The notes: generated from the letters alone by a model not told the origin. Counted from the first letter of the stretch, positions 1 through 10,569 are shown. The stretch: DNA of 64,000 nt from Lentisphaerota bacterium (GCA_021413965.1 JAIOPI010000010.1:124001-188000); one strand, 5' to 3'. Program-made: numbers and translations.

Positions 1-3000
1 ACAGCACGCCGCGCCCCGTCGCGCTGTCCGTATCCCCGAGGTTGATGTCACCCGCGCCGCTGATGGACACCGTGCCATTGGTGATGCTGTAGAAACCGTA
101 GCGGCTCCCGGACGTGCCCTGCGAACCGATGTTGAGAGATTGATTCTCGACCAGCTGGAGCGCGCCGCCGGTCTGGTTGACGATACCGGTCACGTTCAGG
201 CCCGCCGCCACGTTGAAGGCGTTCGAGGCGGCGCCTGCCGTGATGGTGCCGCCGGAGACGTTCAGCGTGGACACCCCGTTCGTGCCCAGGTCAAAGCCAT
301 CCGTGGCCATCTCTCCGCCCGAAACGTTAACCGTCCCCCCGTGATCCACATTGAAATCGCCATTGCCCGTCGTCGCCAGCCGGCCGCCCGTCAGATTCAG
401 CACCGACCCGCTGACATAATCGCTGACCCGAATGATGGCCGCCGTCACGGTGCCGCCGGAAATGGTCAGCGTGCCTTGCCCGATGCGGCCCACCACCACG
501 CTGCCCAGCGTCTGCAACGTGCCACTGCTGACCGTCACGGTGCCCGTCGCGCCGGCAGCGCTGCCAATGTTCAGGTCATTGGTGGCCAGGACCATGCCGC
601 CGGAGACCTGTAGGGCCCCGCGCGCCGCACTGCTGGCACCGATCTCAATCGAACGGGATACGGCCAGCAGCGCACCGCCCTGCACCGACACCGTACTCTC
701 CGCGCCGGCACCGTTCACGGCCTCTCCAATCACCACGTCCTTCGCGTTGGCCACCATGACCGTCGCGCTCCCCGACAGCGTCATCGCGCCATAGCCGCTG
801 GAACCGACAAACACGTGCTCGCCGGCCCCCGCGCCTCCGGCATTCAGCCGGCCGGCGGTCATGGTCAGCGTCCCCGTGGACCCGGGGTCAAACCCCAGGA
901 TGATGTCGTTCGTCACGCCCAGTGTGCCACCGCTCATGGCCACGTGCCCGTCGCCACCCACGTTGAAGCCGACGTACATGTGCGACTGCGCCACCACCGC
1001 CCCGCCCGCCACCGTCAGCGTGCTGCCAAGATCCTCAGCGCCGCCCATGCTGCCCGCGCCCACCGCCAAATCCCCGATCGACGTCACGACGCCCGAATCG
1101 GTCACCGTCATCAACCCGATACCGGCCGAACCGATCGTCGTGGCGCCCGTCACCGTCAGCGACCCGCCGCTGATCAGGTAGGTCCCCAGATCGCCGGGAT
1201 TCTCGCCCAGGGTCAGTGTGGTGTTGATCCCCAGGCTGCCGGCGGTCTGCTCGACCGTGCCCGTGCCTCCGTCCGCCCCGCTGTCAAAACCGTTGTCCCC
1301 GACCAGCAGGCTCAGGGCCCGTTCGCCGGCCTGCGCCACCACCGCCGTGTACCCACCATTCACGAACGCCGTGTCGATCGCACCTGGCTCCACGTTCGAC
1401 GTCCAGTTCGTTGCGTTGCTCCAGTCCCGGTCCACCCCGGCTCCCGCATCCCACTCGAACGTCGGAACCTCGAACGTGATGCTGTTCGTCGAAGTCAGGG
1501 CATCGTCGGCGCGATCGCCGTCGGTGTCCGTCATGATGATCTGCGCCGTCCAGGTCCCGCCCTGGATGCCGCCCGGTACCGCGGTCGCCGTGACGGAAAA
1601 CGGCCTCGCATTCGTCTCCCCGTTGGCGATGTTGTTGGTCAGCATCGCCGTCAGCCGGACCGCACCGCTCGGGTCCAGCAGGCGCAGGAACGGCGAGTTG
1701 TCCGGCACGTTCGTGCTGGTCCCGTTGACCCGCAATCCGCTGTACGCGTCTTGCACCCGCCCGGTGATCGACCATCCGCCGGCCCCCAGCTCCGCACCCG
1801 TGACCAGGCCCGTCCCGCGGCTGTTGCCGAAGATCCGCAGCGACGTCGCCGTCGGCGGCGTGCTGTCGTCGTCCGTCACGCCCAGGAACGACAGCGCGTT
1901 GGTGATCACCGTGCGATCCCGCGGCACGGGGTCCCCATCAACGTCAAAGGTCATCCCGCGGTCGTTGTCGTTGTCCTCCGCGCTCGCCGTCAGGTAGAAG
2001 ACGTAGTTGAAGTCGATATTCGTGATGGCAAAGGCGTTGTGATAGTACGTCGTGACGGACAGCGCGCCGTTGTCGCCGACGAATTCGGTGAACACCTGGT
2101 CGTAGCCGAAAACGTTCGTCGCATGCGTGATCGTATTCGACGTGAGCAGGTCCCAGTTTGGAATGACGCGGCCGTTCTCCGACCCGATGTTCGTGTTGCC
2201 GAACGGCGGGCTGTTGGTCATGAACACGCCGCTCGGATCGTCCCAGCGCACGGCAATGTCCGCGAAATCGTTGGTGTTCGCCAGGTCGGCATCGGTGATG
2301 TTGGTCTGGACCGAGCCCAGCGTGTAGGCCGTGCCGACGAACAGCAGCGTCGGCGTCGGCCCCAGCACGTCCTCGTCGTACACCGTGAAGGTCAGATTCG
2401 ATCCGTCCTCGCGGTCCGGCGCGTTGACGCGGTAGCCCTCGTTGGAGTTGATCGCGCTCCAGCGCAGCGTCACCGTGCCAATCGGAATGTTATCGACCGT
2501 CACCGGGTTCAGCGTCGCGTTGCTCCCCACCATCACGGTCGCGTCCGCGGAGAAGTTCGTCGTGTCGAAGTAGCGATCCTGCACGATGAGCCCGCCCGCG
2601 TCGTTCACGAGATCGAAGTTGGGCCGGAAGAACGGCGTCGCCACGCTGTCGGCGCGAATACCGAAACGGTCGTAGAAGGCCACCGACACCGGGAAATTCC
2701 CCGAACTCAGCTGCGCGTCGGAAATGCTGTTCGTGCTGTCGACCGCGTGGAACGTCGCGTTGGACACCACCGGGTACCCCTGCGGCCGCCCCAGGTCGCA
2801 CATCAAGTCGTTCCACGTCGTCGCCAGGCGCACGTCGTCCCACAGGACGATGCCGGGGTTGTCGGGGTCGACGGCGCGCGTGTAGAGGGAGGCCCGGTTG
2901 ATGGCACTGATTCCTTCCGTCGACGTCACGTCAATGTCCCAGGGTGCCGGCTCGCTGGAGCCGGGCGGGGACCCGGAGGCAAACCCTTTGACACGCAAAT

Positions 3001-6000
3001 GGCGCGCGGCAAAATCGTAGCGGCCGACGAGCAGATAATCGACCCCGCTGTTCAGCGCATAGGCTGACACGTAGTTCTGTCCGTTTGGATAGAGCGCGCT
3101 GAGGAATCCCGTGCCGTCCGTCGCCACGACTTTGCCAATGTGGAGCTTGTCGAACGCACCATCCGTAAGTTTCATCCCGGCTTCGCGGTTAATCCCCGTG
3201 TTGCCGATGTTGATCTTGGTGGCGAAGTACAACACCCCGTTGGTGAACGGCGTGAATTCGCGGTAGGCCTCGCGGAAAGCCGAGCCGCCCCCTTCCCACG
3301 AGTTGATTCGAACCTGCCCGTCCGAACTGCAGTAGTCGCCAAAATCGGCGATGCCCGCGCTGCCGTTGTAGAACGGCTCCGGACTGCCCGCGTTGTGCGC
3401 CCAGTTGTTGTTCCACCCGAACCCGCCGCCCGTCCCGTCCAGGACGCCCGACGTCGCCGTGTCGAAGGGCTCATACACCACCCGCCCGCTGTAGCCTGTC
3501 ACGCTCAACGTCACCACCACCGCCTGCGTCCCGCCCGCGCCTGCGTAGACCGTGTTCGTCGCCGTGTACGTCCCGCGCGACAGCGTGAAGGTCGCCCCGG
3601 CCACCGCCGCCGTTTGGATCGAGCCCGACACCCCGCTCAGGCTGCCGGTGCCCGGCGTCACGGCCAGCCAGCCCGTCGCCCCCGCCCCGTACGTGATCAG
3701 GTTCGTGAACGCAAAGGCGCCCGAGTTGAGATTCGATACCGTGAAGGTCTGCTCCGTCACCACCGGGTTCTGCCCCAGGTTGGCCGTGAACGTCAGCGCC
3801 GCCGGAGCCACGTCGAGCACCGGCCCCGTCTCGCCCAGCAGCTCGTACCAGTTGGTCGCCACGCGCACTTCATCGAAATAGGAATCGCCGATCGTGTTGA
3901 TCAGGTCTGCCGATCCCGCGTGCACGCGCACGCCGTCCAAGGTGACAATATCCCCCGCCGCAAGCGTGTCCGTGGCGTCCCACGTCCCCGGCTCCGTGCG
4001 CGGCACCGTCTGGGTGGGGTCGTACGCTTTGACCTGCACCCGGCGTGACGTGAAGTCGTACCGGACCATGACGAGGTAGACCTTGTTGGTCCCGCCCGGC
4101 GACTCGCCAAAGGGCATGACGTCATACTCGGGGCTCGACACCGTCTGGCCGCCCACCCCATCCAGCCCGAGCACATACTCCTTCGTCCCGTGCCCGATCT
4201 TGCCCGCAAACACTTTCTCCGTCGTGTTGGACATCAGCGACAGGCCGCACCATTTGTTGACGCCCTTCCATCGGTAGGCCAGCATGGCCGCGGCGTACAC
4301 CTGGCCCGTGGACACCGTCGCAAATGATCGCTCCGCGCGGTTCGTGCTGCCGTTGCCCGGGTCGGTGAAGTGCAGCCGGTTCGCCGTGCGCGCCGGGTAG
4401 TTGGCGATCGTCGGGAAGATGGGCACCGTCGCCGCCAGGTAGTTCGTCTCCACCAGCTTGGTGCCCTGCGCTCCCACCACCCACGCCCCGCTGAAGCCGC
4501 TGCCGCCGTTCAGCCCGCTCAGCGCCACGCCGTTCGTGTAGGCAAACGGCTCCACGATCTCCCCCGCCCGATAGACGCCCGTCACGGCACTCGCCTCGAC
4601 GGCATTCGTCGAGTAGTAGTCGTTGTTGACGGCGTAGAACCGGTAGACGTTCGTGCGCCCCGGCGGCACCACGTGCTCCAGGACCGACCCGCTCCCCTTG
4701 TAAATGACCGTCGCACCCGCGATCGTCGCTCCGGCCGCATAGGACGCCCCCGGCGTCGGATCCGTCGCGATGCTGTTCGTGCTCGCCAGGATCAGCGTGT
4801 CGAGCCCCGGCGCCTTGGTCCACGACAGCCGCACCAGCTCATGCCCGTCCGCGGTCGCCGTCGCGGCCGTCGGCGGCGGCAGGTTCGTGACCGTCAACGT
4901 GAAGACCACGGTCTGATCGCTGTTGGTCTGGTTGCCCGTGATCGTGTTCGTCGCGTGGAAGGTGCCCGCCTGCCCCACCACGCTCACCGTGACCGTGTGC
5001 GACAGCGACGCCCCCGGCCCCAGCGGGCTCGGCGCCGGCGCAATGCTCACCCAGCCCGAGGCGCCTGTCCCGTAGGTCAGGGTGTTGGTGTAGGTCAGCG
5101 TCCCCAGCCCCGCATTCGTCACCCCGAACGTCTGCGTCGCCGGCACGGACCCCAGCATGGTCGTGAACGTGCGGTCCGGCCCCGCGCTCAACACCGGCCC
5201 GCCCGGCGGCGAGAACACCAGGTCGATCGTCGTCGCCGTGTTCGTGATGCTCCAGACGCCATTGTTCGTCGGGTTGGCAAAGCCGCTCGTATCCAGCGTG
5301 AACTTGTCAGCCGCAAAGCTGCTGATGCTCGCCGCCGTGGCGATGTGAATCGTGTAGGGCATCGTGTTGGTGAAATGCGCCGCGCTGCCCGCCACCGCCC
5401 CGCTGAGCGTCGTGAGCCGGATCGTGAACTGCTCGCCCGGAGTGGTCGTCGCCGTCACGCTCAGGTTGGTCGCCACGTTCAGCTTATCCCACCCGGGATC
5501 GGCCCCGTACGTGCCCGCGAAATCGTTCACCTCCCACACATAGACACCGTTCGTGCCCCACTCCGCGTTGCCCGCCTCCATCGTGCCCGGACTGGATCCC
5601 GGATTGATCGCGCCGCCGCTGTTGACCGTCAAATTCCCGCCAATGCCCGTGCCCTGGAACATGCCCGCGCCCACCAGCAGGGCCACGTCGTTGTTCGCCC
5701 CGGCGCCGGTGAACACAAGGGTCCCCGTGCCGCTCTTCGTGATCGTGGCGGCGCCCGACGTGCGGTCCACGGCGCCGCCCACCGAGAACGTCACGCCGGG
5801 GTCAATCTGGAAGGTCGGGCTGACACCCGCGATGCGCATCCCCATCGTGGCGTGCGCCATGCTCGCGCCGACCCGCAGCGTGCTGGCCGCCGTGCCGAAG
5901 TTGATCTTGTCCGCATACGACGCCGTGCTCCCCAGCGCGCTGGCGTGATTCAGGAAGACCGTCCCGCCCCCGATGTTGAGCATGTAGGGCTCGCTGGCGT

Positions 6001-9000
6001 TGTTCCCGCTGATGGTCAGGGTCCCGCCCCCGCCGTAGTTGATTTCGGAGGCGCCGCTCGTCACGTCGATCAGCCCGCCCAGGGTGACGTCCCCCGTGAC
6101 GGCCGCATCGGCGTTGAGCGCATTGTCCAGCTTCAGCGTCCCGCTCAGCAGCAGCGTGCTGCCCGCCGTCGCCGTGAGGGTCACGTTGGTGTTGGCCAGG
6201 ACGCTGCCCGACAGCGTGGTCGTCCCGCTGCCCGCCGTGCTGGTGATCGTGCGCGCCGCCGTGCCCGGGTCCACGTTCACCTGCACCGTGCCCCCCAGGT
6301 CCACGCCGTTGGCCCCCAGCGCCAGCGTCGCCGCCCCGCCCGCCGCCCCGTTGCCGATGTAGGTCGTGCTGCCCGTGGCAATGTCGCCGGTCACGGACAC
6401 CGTCCCGAGATCAATCTCCGTGTTGCCCGTGTACGTGTGGTTGGCCCCGAGCGCCACCGTGCCCGTGCCCTGCTTGATCAGCCTGCCGCCCCCGCTGACA
6501 ACGCCGTTGAGCGCGATCGTGCCGGTCGTGGTCGCCGTGACGTTGCTGCCGTTGTTGGCCAGTGTGCCGCTGAGCGTCAGCGCGCCGCCGCTGTTGGCCG
6601 CCAGCGTGACCGCGCTGTTCAGCGTCACCGGCCCGGAGAACGTCGCCGTGCCCGCCGTGTTCGTGGCCGCCAGCACCTTCGTCCCACTGCTGCCCGACCG
6701 CACCGTGATGGCATTCGTTACCGTCACGGCCGCCGTGCCTATCGCCAGCGTGGCGCCCGCGGACCCGGTCGTCGCGCCAACCTCGATGCCCGCACTGCTG
6801 AACGCCGCGCCCTGGTCGGCCTGGATCTGCAACGTGCCGGCGTTCACCGTCGTCAAGCCGCTGTACGTGTTCGTGCCGTTGAAGATCACCGTCCCGGTAT
6901 GGTTCTGAATGATGCTGACGGGCATCGTGTTGCCCGCGTTGTTGTTGGCGATCGCCGCGTTGATGGTGACAGGGCCCGTGCCGGCGAGCGTATGCGCGCG
7001 GCCCGCGCTGGTGTTGTCGTCGGACAGGTACACCGGCCCGGACAGGACCGTGCTGCCGGTGTTGGTCACGGTCAGCGTCCGGTTCACGCCGGAGAACGTG
7101 AACGTGCCGCTGCTGGTGAAGGTGACGTTGCTCGACCCGCCGAGGCCCACGTTCGCCGCCAGCACGGTGACGTTGGCGAGGGCTCGATGGCCGCCGACGG
7201 CCTGGAAGGAACCCCCGCTCAACGTGAAGGTGCCCGTGCCCAGGGCGCCGTCATGGCCGATGCCCAGGGGCCCCGAGTTGAGCTGCATCCCGCCTGTCCA
7301 GGGCCCGGCGGCCGCGTTGAGCACCAGCATCCCGCCGGCACCCGTCTTGCCCAGTTGCCGCGGATTGTTCAGCTCCCGCACCGGGCCGCTCAGCGTCAGC
7401 GTACTCGCCGTCACCGTGAGGGTGCGGTCGGCCGTGTTGATGGTCGTGGTCCCGGTGATGGTCAGCGGGTTGCTGCCCGCGAACGTCGGGCTCCCGTTGG
7501 TCAGCGAGAGGTCGTTGGCGATCGTCAGCGCGCCGCCGCTCGTGTTGTCGAACGTGTTCCCCGTCCCGCCGATGAACAGCGTGCCCGTGCCCAGGGCGCT
7601 GGCGTGACCCAGGTTCAGCCGACCGCCGTTGCTCGCCATCGTCGTCCCGCCGCCATAGCTGTTGTTGCCGGACAGCGTCAGCGCATTCGTGCCGAACTTC
7701 ATCAGGGCAATCGTCCCGCCGCCGCTCACAATCTGACCCGCGTACGTCCCGCCCCCGCCCGCCGACCCCACGATCAGCAGGCTCGTGCCCGTGCTGTTCG
7801 TGATCGCCCCGCCCGACCCGTTGAATGCATCCCACGCGTTCGTCCGGCCGCTCACATCCAGCCGCCCGCTGTTCACGGTCACGGCCGCGTTGGTGGCGAT
7901 GTTGTCCCGCCCCGAGCCGCCGATCTGCACCAGCGCGCCCGATACCGTCAGCCCGGCGTCCAGCGCGTGCACCGCGGCACTGCTGGTCTTGCCCAGAATG
8001 ACCGTCCCCGCGCTGGCCGTCAGGGCCACGTTCGCGTTGTTGCCGGCACCGCCGAAGACCACTGTGCCCGCGCCGCTCGCCGTGTTGGTGTAGATCGCGC
8101 CCGCGCCAACGATGGCGTTGGTGAAATTCAGCGTGCCGCCCGACGACGCGGCCAGCGTGACGTTGTTGCTCAGCGTCACGGGCCCCGAGAAGGTCGCCGT
8201 GCCGGCCGTGTTGTTGCCCGCCAGCGTCTTCGTGCCCGTGCTGCCCGCCCGCACGACCACCGCGTTGGTCAGGGTCACCCCCCCGCCCCCGATGGCCAGC
8301 GTCGCATCCGCACCGCCCGAAACCTCACCCACAAACAGGCTGCCGCTGAAACTCGCCGCCTGGTTGGTATTGAACTGCAGCGTGCCGCCCACCGCGAAGG
8401 TGCCCCCGCTCCACGCGTTCGTGCCCGTCAGCGTCCACGTCGCCGTGCCCTTCTTGACCACGTTGCCCGTGCCGCTGATCGCACCGCCCAGCGTGCGGCT
8501 CGTCGTGTGGTCCACGATCAGCTGCCCGCTCCCCAGCGTGACATTGCCGGCGCCCGACACCGACGCCACGGTCTCGTCGTTGAAGTTCAGGTCGAACGTG
8601 GTGCCCGCGTCGAGTAAGACGTCGCTGCTGTCCGACACCACATTGGAGTTGTTGAGGCGCAGCGTGCTGCTGTTCGTGACGATGGTGTTGCCCGTGTAGG
8701 TCTTGGCCGTCGTGCCGAAACGCGTCACGCCGCCGCCCGTCACCCACACCGCGTCGTCGCCCGCAACACTGCCGGTGTATTCCACCGTGCCGCCCGACGC
8801 CGCCGTCAGCGTGACGGTTTCATTGTCCCCGTCGCTGTCGCGCCCGATCGTGCCGCTGTAGGTGTTCACCCCGCTGGTGTTGCTGCCACCCACCGTGCGG
8901 TTCAAATACGTCCCGTCACCGGGGTTGACGGTCACGGTTTCATCCACGGTCGAGCCGCCGTTGGCGTCCGTGATCAGCAACTCCGCGTCCACCGTGGTGG

Positions 9001-9742
9001 CCGCGCCGTTTCCCACGTAGATGGTGCCGCCGTTGAGCGTCACGCCCTCCGCGATGCGCACCGAGCCGGCATTGATCTCCGTCGTGCCCTGGTAGCTCTG
9101 GCTGACCGTGATCTGAACCGTGCTGTTCTGCTGCACGATCAACGACGCGCTGGCGTTGCCGTTGAACGTCTTGCCCAACGTCAGCGTGTGCCCGTTGTTG
9201 CCCCAGACATTCAGGTCGTTGTTGTTGTCGTTGTAGATGTTGTTGCCGCCCCCGATCGACAGGTCACCGCTGACCGGGTTCAGCTCGCCGTTGTTCTTCA
9301 TCGACAGGTTGGCGAGGTTCAGCGCCTGCGCATTGGCGCTGGCGTTCTCCACCTTCCCGAACCAGTCGATGGAATTGCCGGAAATCGTGAACGAGGAGGC
9401 GCCGGAATCGAAGTAGAAAGACTGCCAGTCGTCCCAGTCCGCGTAGTTATTGAAGGGCGCCAGGCGCGTGCCGCCGGCAAAGTGCAGATCATTGGCTGAA
9501 CCGGGAGTGGGAGAGCCATCCGGGTTCCAGTTGCCGCCCGTGCCCCAGTTGTCGTCCCCGCCACCGCCATCCCACGTGTTGCCCGCCTGCGCCAGGGGGG
9601 CCATGGCAAGCATGAGCGTCAGGGATAGGGCGCGACAGAGGCGCACAGAGGAAAAACGACCGACGGGATGCCGCACGTGGGCAACCACCCCATGCAGCGG
9701 GGCGAACGTCCTGCGGCTGAACCTGCGATACGCTCGCTGCAT
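1..9742 (-). CDS. Giant exported protein with autotransporter-type beta-strand repeats (partial)
   Basis: This gene runs off the left edge, so at least 3,247 residues are present and the C-terminus is missing. I checked the frame at about 9.6, 8.3, 4.8, 2.6, 1.4 kb and at base 2; it stays open and in register. The N-terminus is an unusually long basic leader ending in a hydrophobic stretch (LSLTLMLAMAPLAQA, cleavage expected after residue 53), then NTWDGGGGDDNWG. Up to about residue 1,550 it is dominated by Gly/Thr/Asn-rich beta repeats of the autotransporter-associated type (for example GGTLQFNTNQAASFSGSLF). Later parts look like alternating Ig/FnIII-like and jelly-roll-like modules, for example HELVRLSWTKAPGL near 4.8 kb and WDDVRLATTWNDL near 2.8 kb. 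Likely a surface or secreted adhesin-like structural protein. Whether it ends in a beta-barrel or a PEP-CTERM tail cannot be seen. An ATG at 9754 is an alternative start. Confidence 0.85.
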   Translation of the reverse strand, partial: MQRAYRRFSRRTFAPLHGVVAHVRHPVGRFSSVRLCRALSLTLMLAMAPLAQAGNTWDGGGGDDNWGTGGNWNPDGSPTPGSANDLHFAGGTRLAPFNNYADWDDWQSFYFDSGASSFTISGNSIDWFGKVENASANAQALNLANLSMKNNGELNPVSGDLSIGGGNNIYNDNNNDLNVWGNNGHTLTLGKTFNGNASASLIVQQNSTVQITVSQSYQGTTEINAGSVRIAEGVTLNGGTIYVGNGAATTVDAELLITDANGGSTVDETVTVNPGDGTYLNRTVGGSNTSGVNTYSGTIGRDSDGDNETVTLTAASGGTVEYTGSVAGDDAVWVTGGGVTRFGTTAKTYTGNTIVTNSSTLRLNNSNVVSDSSDVLLDAGTTFDLNFNDETVASVSGAGNVTLGSGQLIVDHTTSRTLGGAISGTGNVVKKGTATWTLTGTNAWSGGTFAVGGTLQFNTNQAASFSGSLFVGEVSGGADATLAIGGGGVTLTNAVVVRAGSTGTKTLAGNNTAGTATFSGPVTLSNNVTLAASSGGTLNFTNAIVGAGAIYTNTASGAGTVVFGGAGNNANVALTASAGTVILGKTSSAAVHALDAGLTVSGALVQIGGSGRDNIATNAAVTVNSGRLDVSGRTNAWDAFNGSGGAITNSTGTSLLIVGSAGGGGTYAGQIVSGGGTIALMKFGTNALTLSGNNSYGGGTTMASNGGRLNLGHASALGTGTLFIGGTGNTFDNTSGGALTIANDLSLTNGSPTFAGSNPLTITGTTTINTADRTLTVTASTLTLSGPVRELNNPRQLGKTGAGGMLVLNAAAGPWTGGMQLNSGPLGIGHDGALGTGTFTLSGGSFQAVGGHRALANVTVLAANVGLGGSSNVTFTSSGTFTFSGVNRTLTVTNTGSTVLSGPVYLSDDNTSAGRAHTLAGTGPVTINAAIANNNAGNTMPVSIIQNHTGTVIFNGTNTYSGLTTVNAGTLQIQADQGAAFSSAGIEVGATTGSAGATLAIGTAAVTVTNAITVRSGSSGTKVLAATNTAGTATFSGPVTLNSAVTLAANSGGALTLSGTLANNGSNVTATTTGTIALNGVVSGGGRLIKQGTGTVALGANHTYTGNTEIDLGTVSVTGDIATGSTTYIGNGAAGGAATLALGANGVDLGGTVQVNVDPGTAARTITSTAGSGTTTLSGSVLANTNVTLTATAGSTLLLSGTLKLDNALNADAAVTGDVTLGGLIDVTSGASEINYGGGGTLTISGNNASEPYMLNIGGGTVFLNHASALGSTASYADKINFGTAASTLRVGASMAHATMGMRIAGVSPTFQIDPGVTFSVGGAVDRTSGAATITKSGTGTLVFTGAGANNDVALLVGAGMFQGTGIGGNLTVNSGGAINPGSSPGTMEAGNAEWGTNGVYVWEVNDFAGTYGADPGWDKLNVATNLSVTATTTPGEQFTIRLTTLSGAVAGSAAHFTNTMPYTIHIATAASISSFAADKFTLDTSGFANPTNNGVWSITNTATTIDLVFSPPGGPVLSAGPDRTFTTMLGSVPATQTFGVTNAGLGTLTYTNTLTYGTGASGWVSIAPAPSPLGPGASLSHTVTVSVVGQAGTFHATNTITGNQTNSDQTVVFTLTVTNLPPPTAATATADGHELVRLSWTKAPGLDTLILASTNSIATDPTPGASYAAGATIAGATVIYKGSGSVLEHVVPPGRTNVYRFYAVNNDYYSTNAVEASAVTGVYRAGEIVEPFAYTNGVALSGLNGGSGFSGAWVVGAQGTKLVETNYLAATVPIFPTIANYPARTANRLHFTDPGNGSTNRAERSFATVSTGQVYAAAMLAYRWKGVNKWCGLSLMSNTTEKVFAGKIGHGTKEYVLGLDGVGGQTVSSPEYDVMPFGESPGGTNKVYLVMVRYDFTSRRVQVKAYDPTQTVPRTEPGTWDATDTLAAGDIVTLDGVRVHAGSADLINTIGDSYFDEVRVATNWYELLGETGPVLDVAPAALTFTANLGQNPVVTEQTFTVSNLNSGAFAFTNLITYGAGATGWLAVTPGTGSLSGVSGSIQTAAVAGATFTLSRGTYTATNTVYAGAGGTQAVVVTLSVTGYSGRVVYEPFDTATSGVLDGTGGGFGWNNNWAHNAGSPEPFYNGSAGIADFGDYCSSDGQVRINSWEGGGSAFREAYREFTPFTNGVLYFATKINIGNTGINREAGMKLTDGAFDKLHIGKVVATDGTGFLSALYPNGQNYVSAYALNSGVDYLLVGRYDFAARHLRVKGFASGSPPGSSEPAPWDIDVTSTEGISAINRASLYTRAVDPDNPGIVLWDDVRLATTWNDLMCDLGRPQGYPVVSNATFHAVDSTNSISDAQLSSGNFPVSVAFYDRFGIRADSVATPFFRPNFDLVNDAGGLIVQDRYFDTTNFSADATVMVGSNATLNPVTVDNIPIGTVTLRWSAINSNEGYRVNAPDREDGSNLTFTVYDEDVLGPTPTLLFVGTAYTLGSVQTNITDADLANTNDFADIAVRWDDPSGVFMTNSPPFGNTNIGSENGRVIPNWDLLTSNTITHATNVFGYDQVFTEFVGDNGALSVTTYYHNAFAITNIDFNYVFYLTASAEDNDNDRGMTFDVDGDPVPRDRTVITNALSFLGVTDDDSTPPTATSLRIFGNSRGTGLVTGAELGAGGWSITGRVQDAYSGLRVNGTSTNVPDNSPFLRLLDPSGAVRLTAMLTNNIANGETNARPFSVTATAVPGGIQGGTWTAQIIMTDTDGDRADDALTSTNSITFEVPTFEWDAGAGVDRDWSNATNWTSNVEPGAIDTAFVNGGYTAVVAQAGERALSLLVGDNGFDSGADGGTGTVEQTAGSLGINTTLTLGENPGDLGTYLISGGSLTVTGATTIGSAGIGLMTVTDSGVVTSIGDLAVGAGSMGGAEDLGSTLTVAGGAVVAQSHMYVGFNVGGDGHVAMSGGTLGVTNDIILGFDPGSTGTLTMTAGRLNAGGAGAGEHVFVGSSGYGAMTLSGSATVMVANAKDVVIGEAVNGAGAESTVSVQGGALLAVSRSIEIGASSAARGALQVSGGMVLATNDLNIGSAAGATGTVTVSSGTLQTLGSVVVGRIGQGTLTISGGTVTAAIIRVSDYVSGSVLNLTGGRLATTGNGDFNVDHGGTVNVSGGEMATDGFDLGTNGVSTLNVSGGTITAGAASNAFNVAAGLNVTGIVNQTGGALQLVENQSLNIGSQGTSGSRYGFYSITNGTVSISGAGDINLGDTDSATGRGVL

Positions 9743-9786
9743 GACCCCTTGCATCCCCCGGAGGTGACGGCTGAAGAAGATTATGT

Positions 9787-9815
9787 AGTATAGGAAGGAG
9801 GATGAAAATGGTCAA
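9787..9815 (-). promoter_or_regulatory. Sigma70-type promoter of the giant exported protein gene
   Basis: On the minus strand a TTGACC -35 (9815-9810) and a TATACT -10 (9792-9787) are separated by exactly 17 bp. Transcription would start near 9780, giving a leader of about 40 nt to the ATG at 9742, which has AAGGGG just upstream. This is the best housekeeping promoter match I found in the window. Confidence 0.75.
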
Positions 9816-9959
9816 GTCTAAGCGTTAAGCATAGTTGCGTACTAGGCTATATCTGAATTGCCCCAACCTCCAGAAACCAGAGGGGAATACAGTGAATTGG
9901 TCCGACGCATCGTCGTCACAATATGCGACAACCAAGACCCCGCCGCCCCCGACCCGACG

Positions 9960-10502
9960 TCAGAACCGTACCCCAATATCGAGCAGGAACTGATTCAGGC
10001 CAGGATTGGGCGTGTAGAGCCCGCCGTTGGAGACATGCTCGAAGGCGAGCCCCGCTTCCAGGCAGTCGCCAAACCGCCACCCCAATCGGGCTTCGGACCC
10101 GAATTGAAGCGCTCCGCCCAGGCTGCGATTTCCAAGATAATGTTCGCTGATCAAGGTCGGCTTCCAGCCGATGCCAGCCACCAGACCGCACCGGTGCACC
10201 CCGCTCAGACGCGGCCCCGCAGCGGCCATCACGGGATCGTGCTCTCCGTCGGACAGGATGCCTGCCGCCACCATCCAGTCCGCCTCCAATGCCCATCCCG
10301 AGTCCCACGCGCGCCGCCAGCCGGTCGGCCACACGACGAAGACTTCGTAGCGGTCCACCTCTTCCTCCGCGCGCGTCGTCTCCACCGCCGCCATGACGCC
10401 CACCAGGGCACGCCGGTCGGCATCGCCAGCGGCGGGATCGGCGACCGCAGCGGATCCAGCCATGAGGCTGATGAAGAATATGGCGACCAGCAGTTTTTCC
10501 AT
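9960..10502 (-). CDS. PagL-like lipid A 3-O-deacylase (acyloxyacyl hydrolase), 180 aa
   Basis: PagL proteins are outer-membrane beta-barrel esterases that remove the 3-O acyl chain of lipid A. The start is set at the ATG that opens a clear signal peptide (MEKLLVAIFFISLMAGSAAVA). Reading further upstream would run into the methyltransferase gene. The C-terminal third carries the family signature FEHVSNGGLYTPNPGLN with His156 and Ser158, and the protein ends in an aromatic residue (VRF), as barrel proteins often do. The third member of the triad, Glu140 in Pseudomonas PagL, falls on Asn170 here, so catalysis may differ. It is the last gene of the polyketide operon strand, 67 bp after the methyltransferase. 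Confidence 0.72.
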   Translation of the reverse strand: MEKLLVAIFFISLMAGSAAVADPAAGDADRRALVGVMAAVETTRAEEEVDRYEVFVVWPTGWRRAWDSGWALEADWMVAAGILSDGEHDPVMAAAGPRLSGVHRCGLVAGIGWKPTLISEHYLGNRSLGGALQFGSEARLGWRFGDCLEAGLAFEHVSNGGLYTPNPGLNQFLLDIGVRF

Positions 10503-10569
10503 GGTGCCGACGCTTGCGCAACCAGCCACGTCAAAAATTGCTGGGAATGTAGCGCCTGTCCTGACCGCA

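Noticed and set aside
815-8617. Two long plus-strand open frames (815-3067 and 4370-8617).
   Set aside because: They are antisense to the giant exported protein, rich in Arg/His/Pro/Gln with no recognisable motif, and arise from the repeat composition of GC-rich DNA.
9840-9959. A terminator after the PagL-like gene.
   Set aside because: Only a weak CCCC/GGGG pairing without a T tract is visible.
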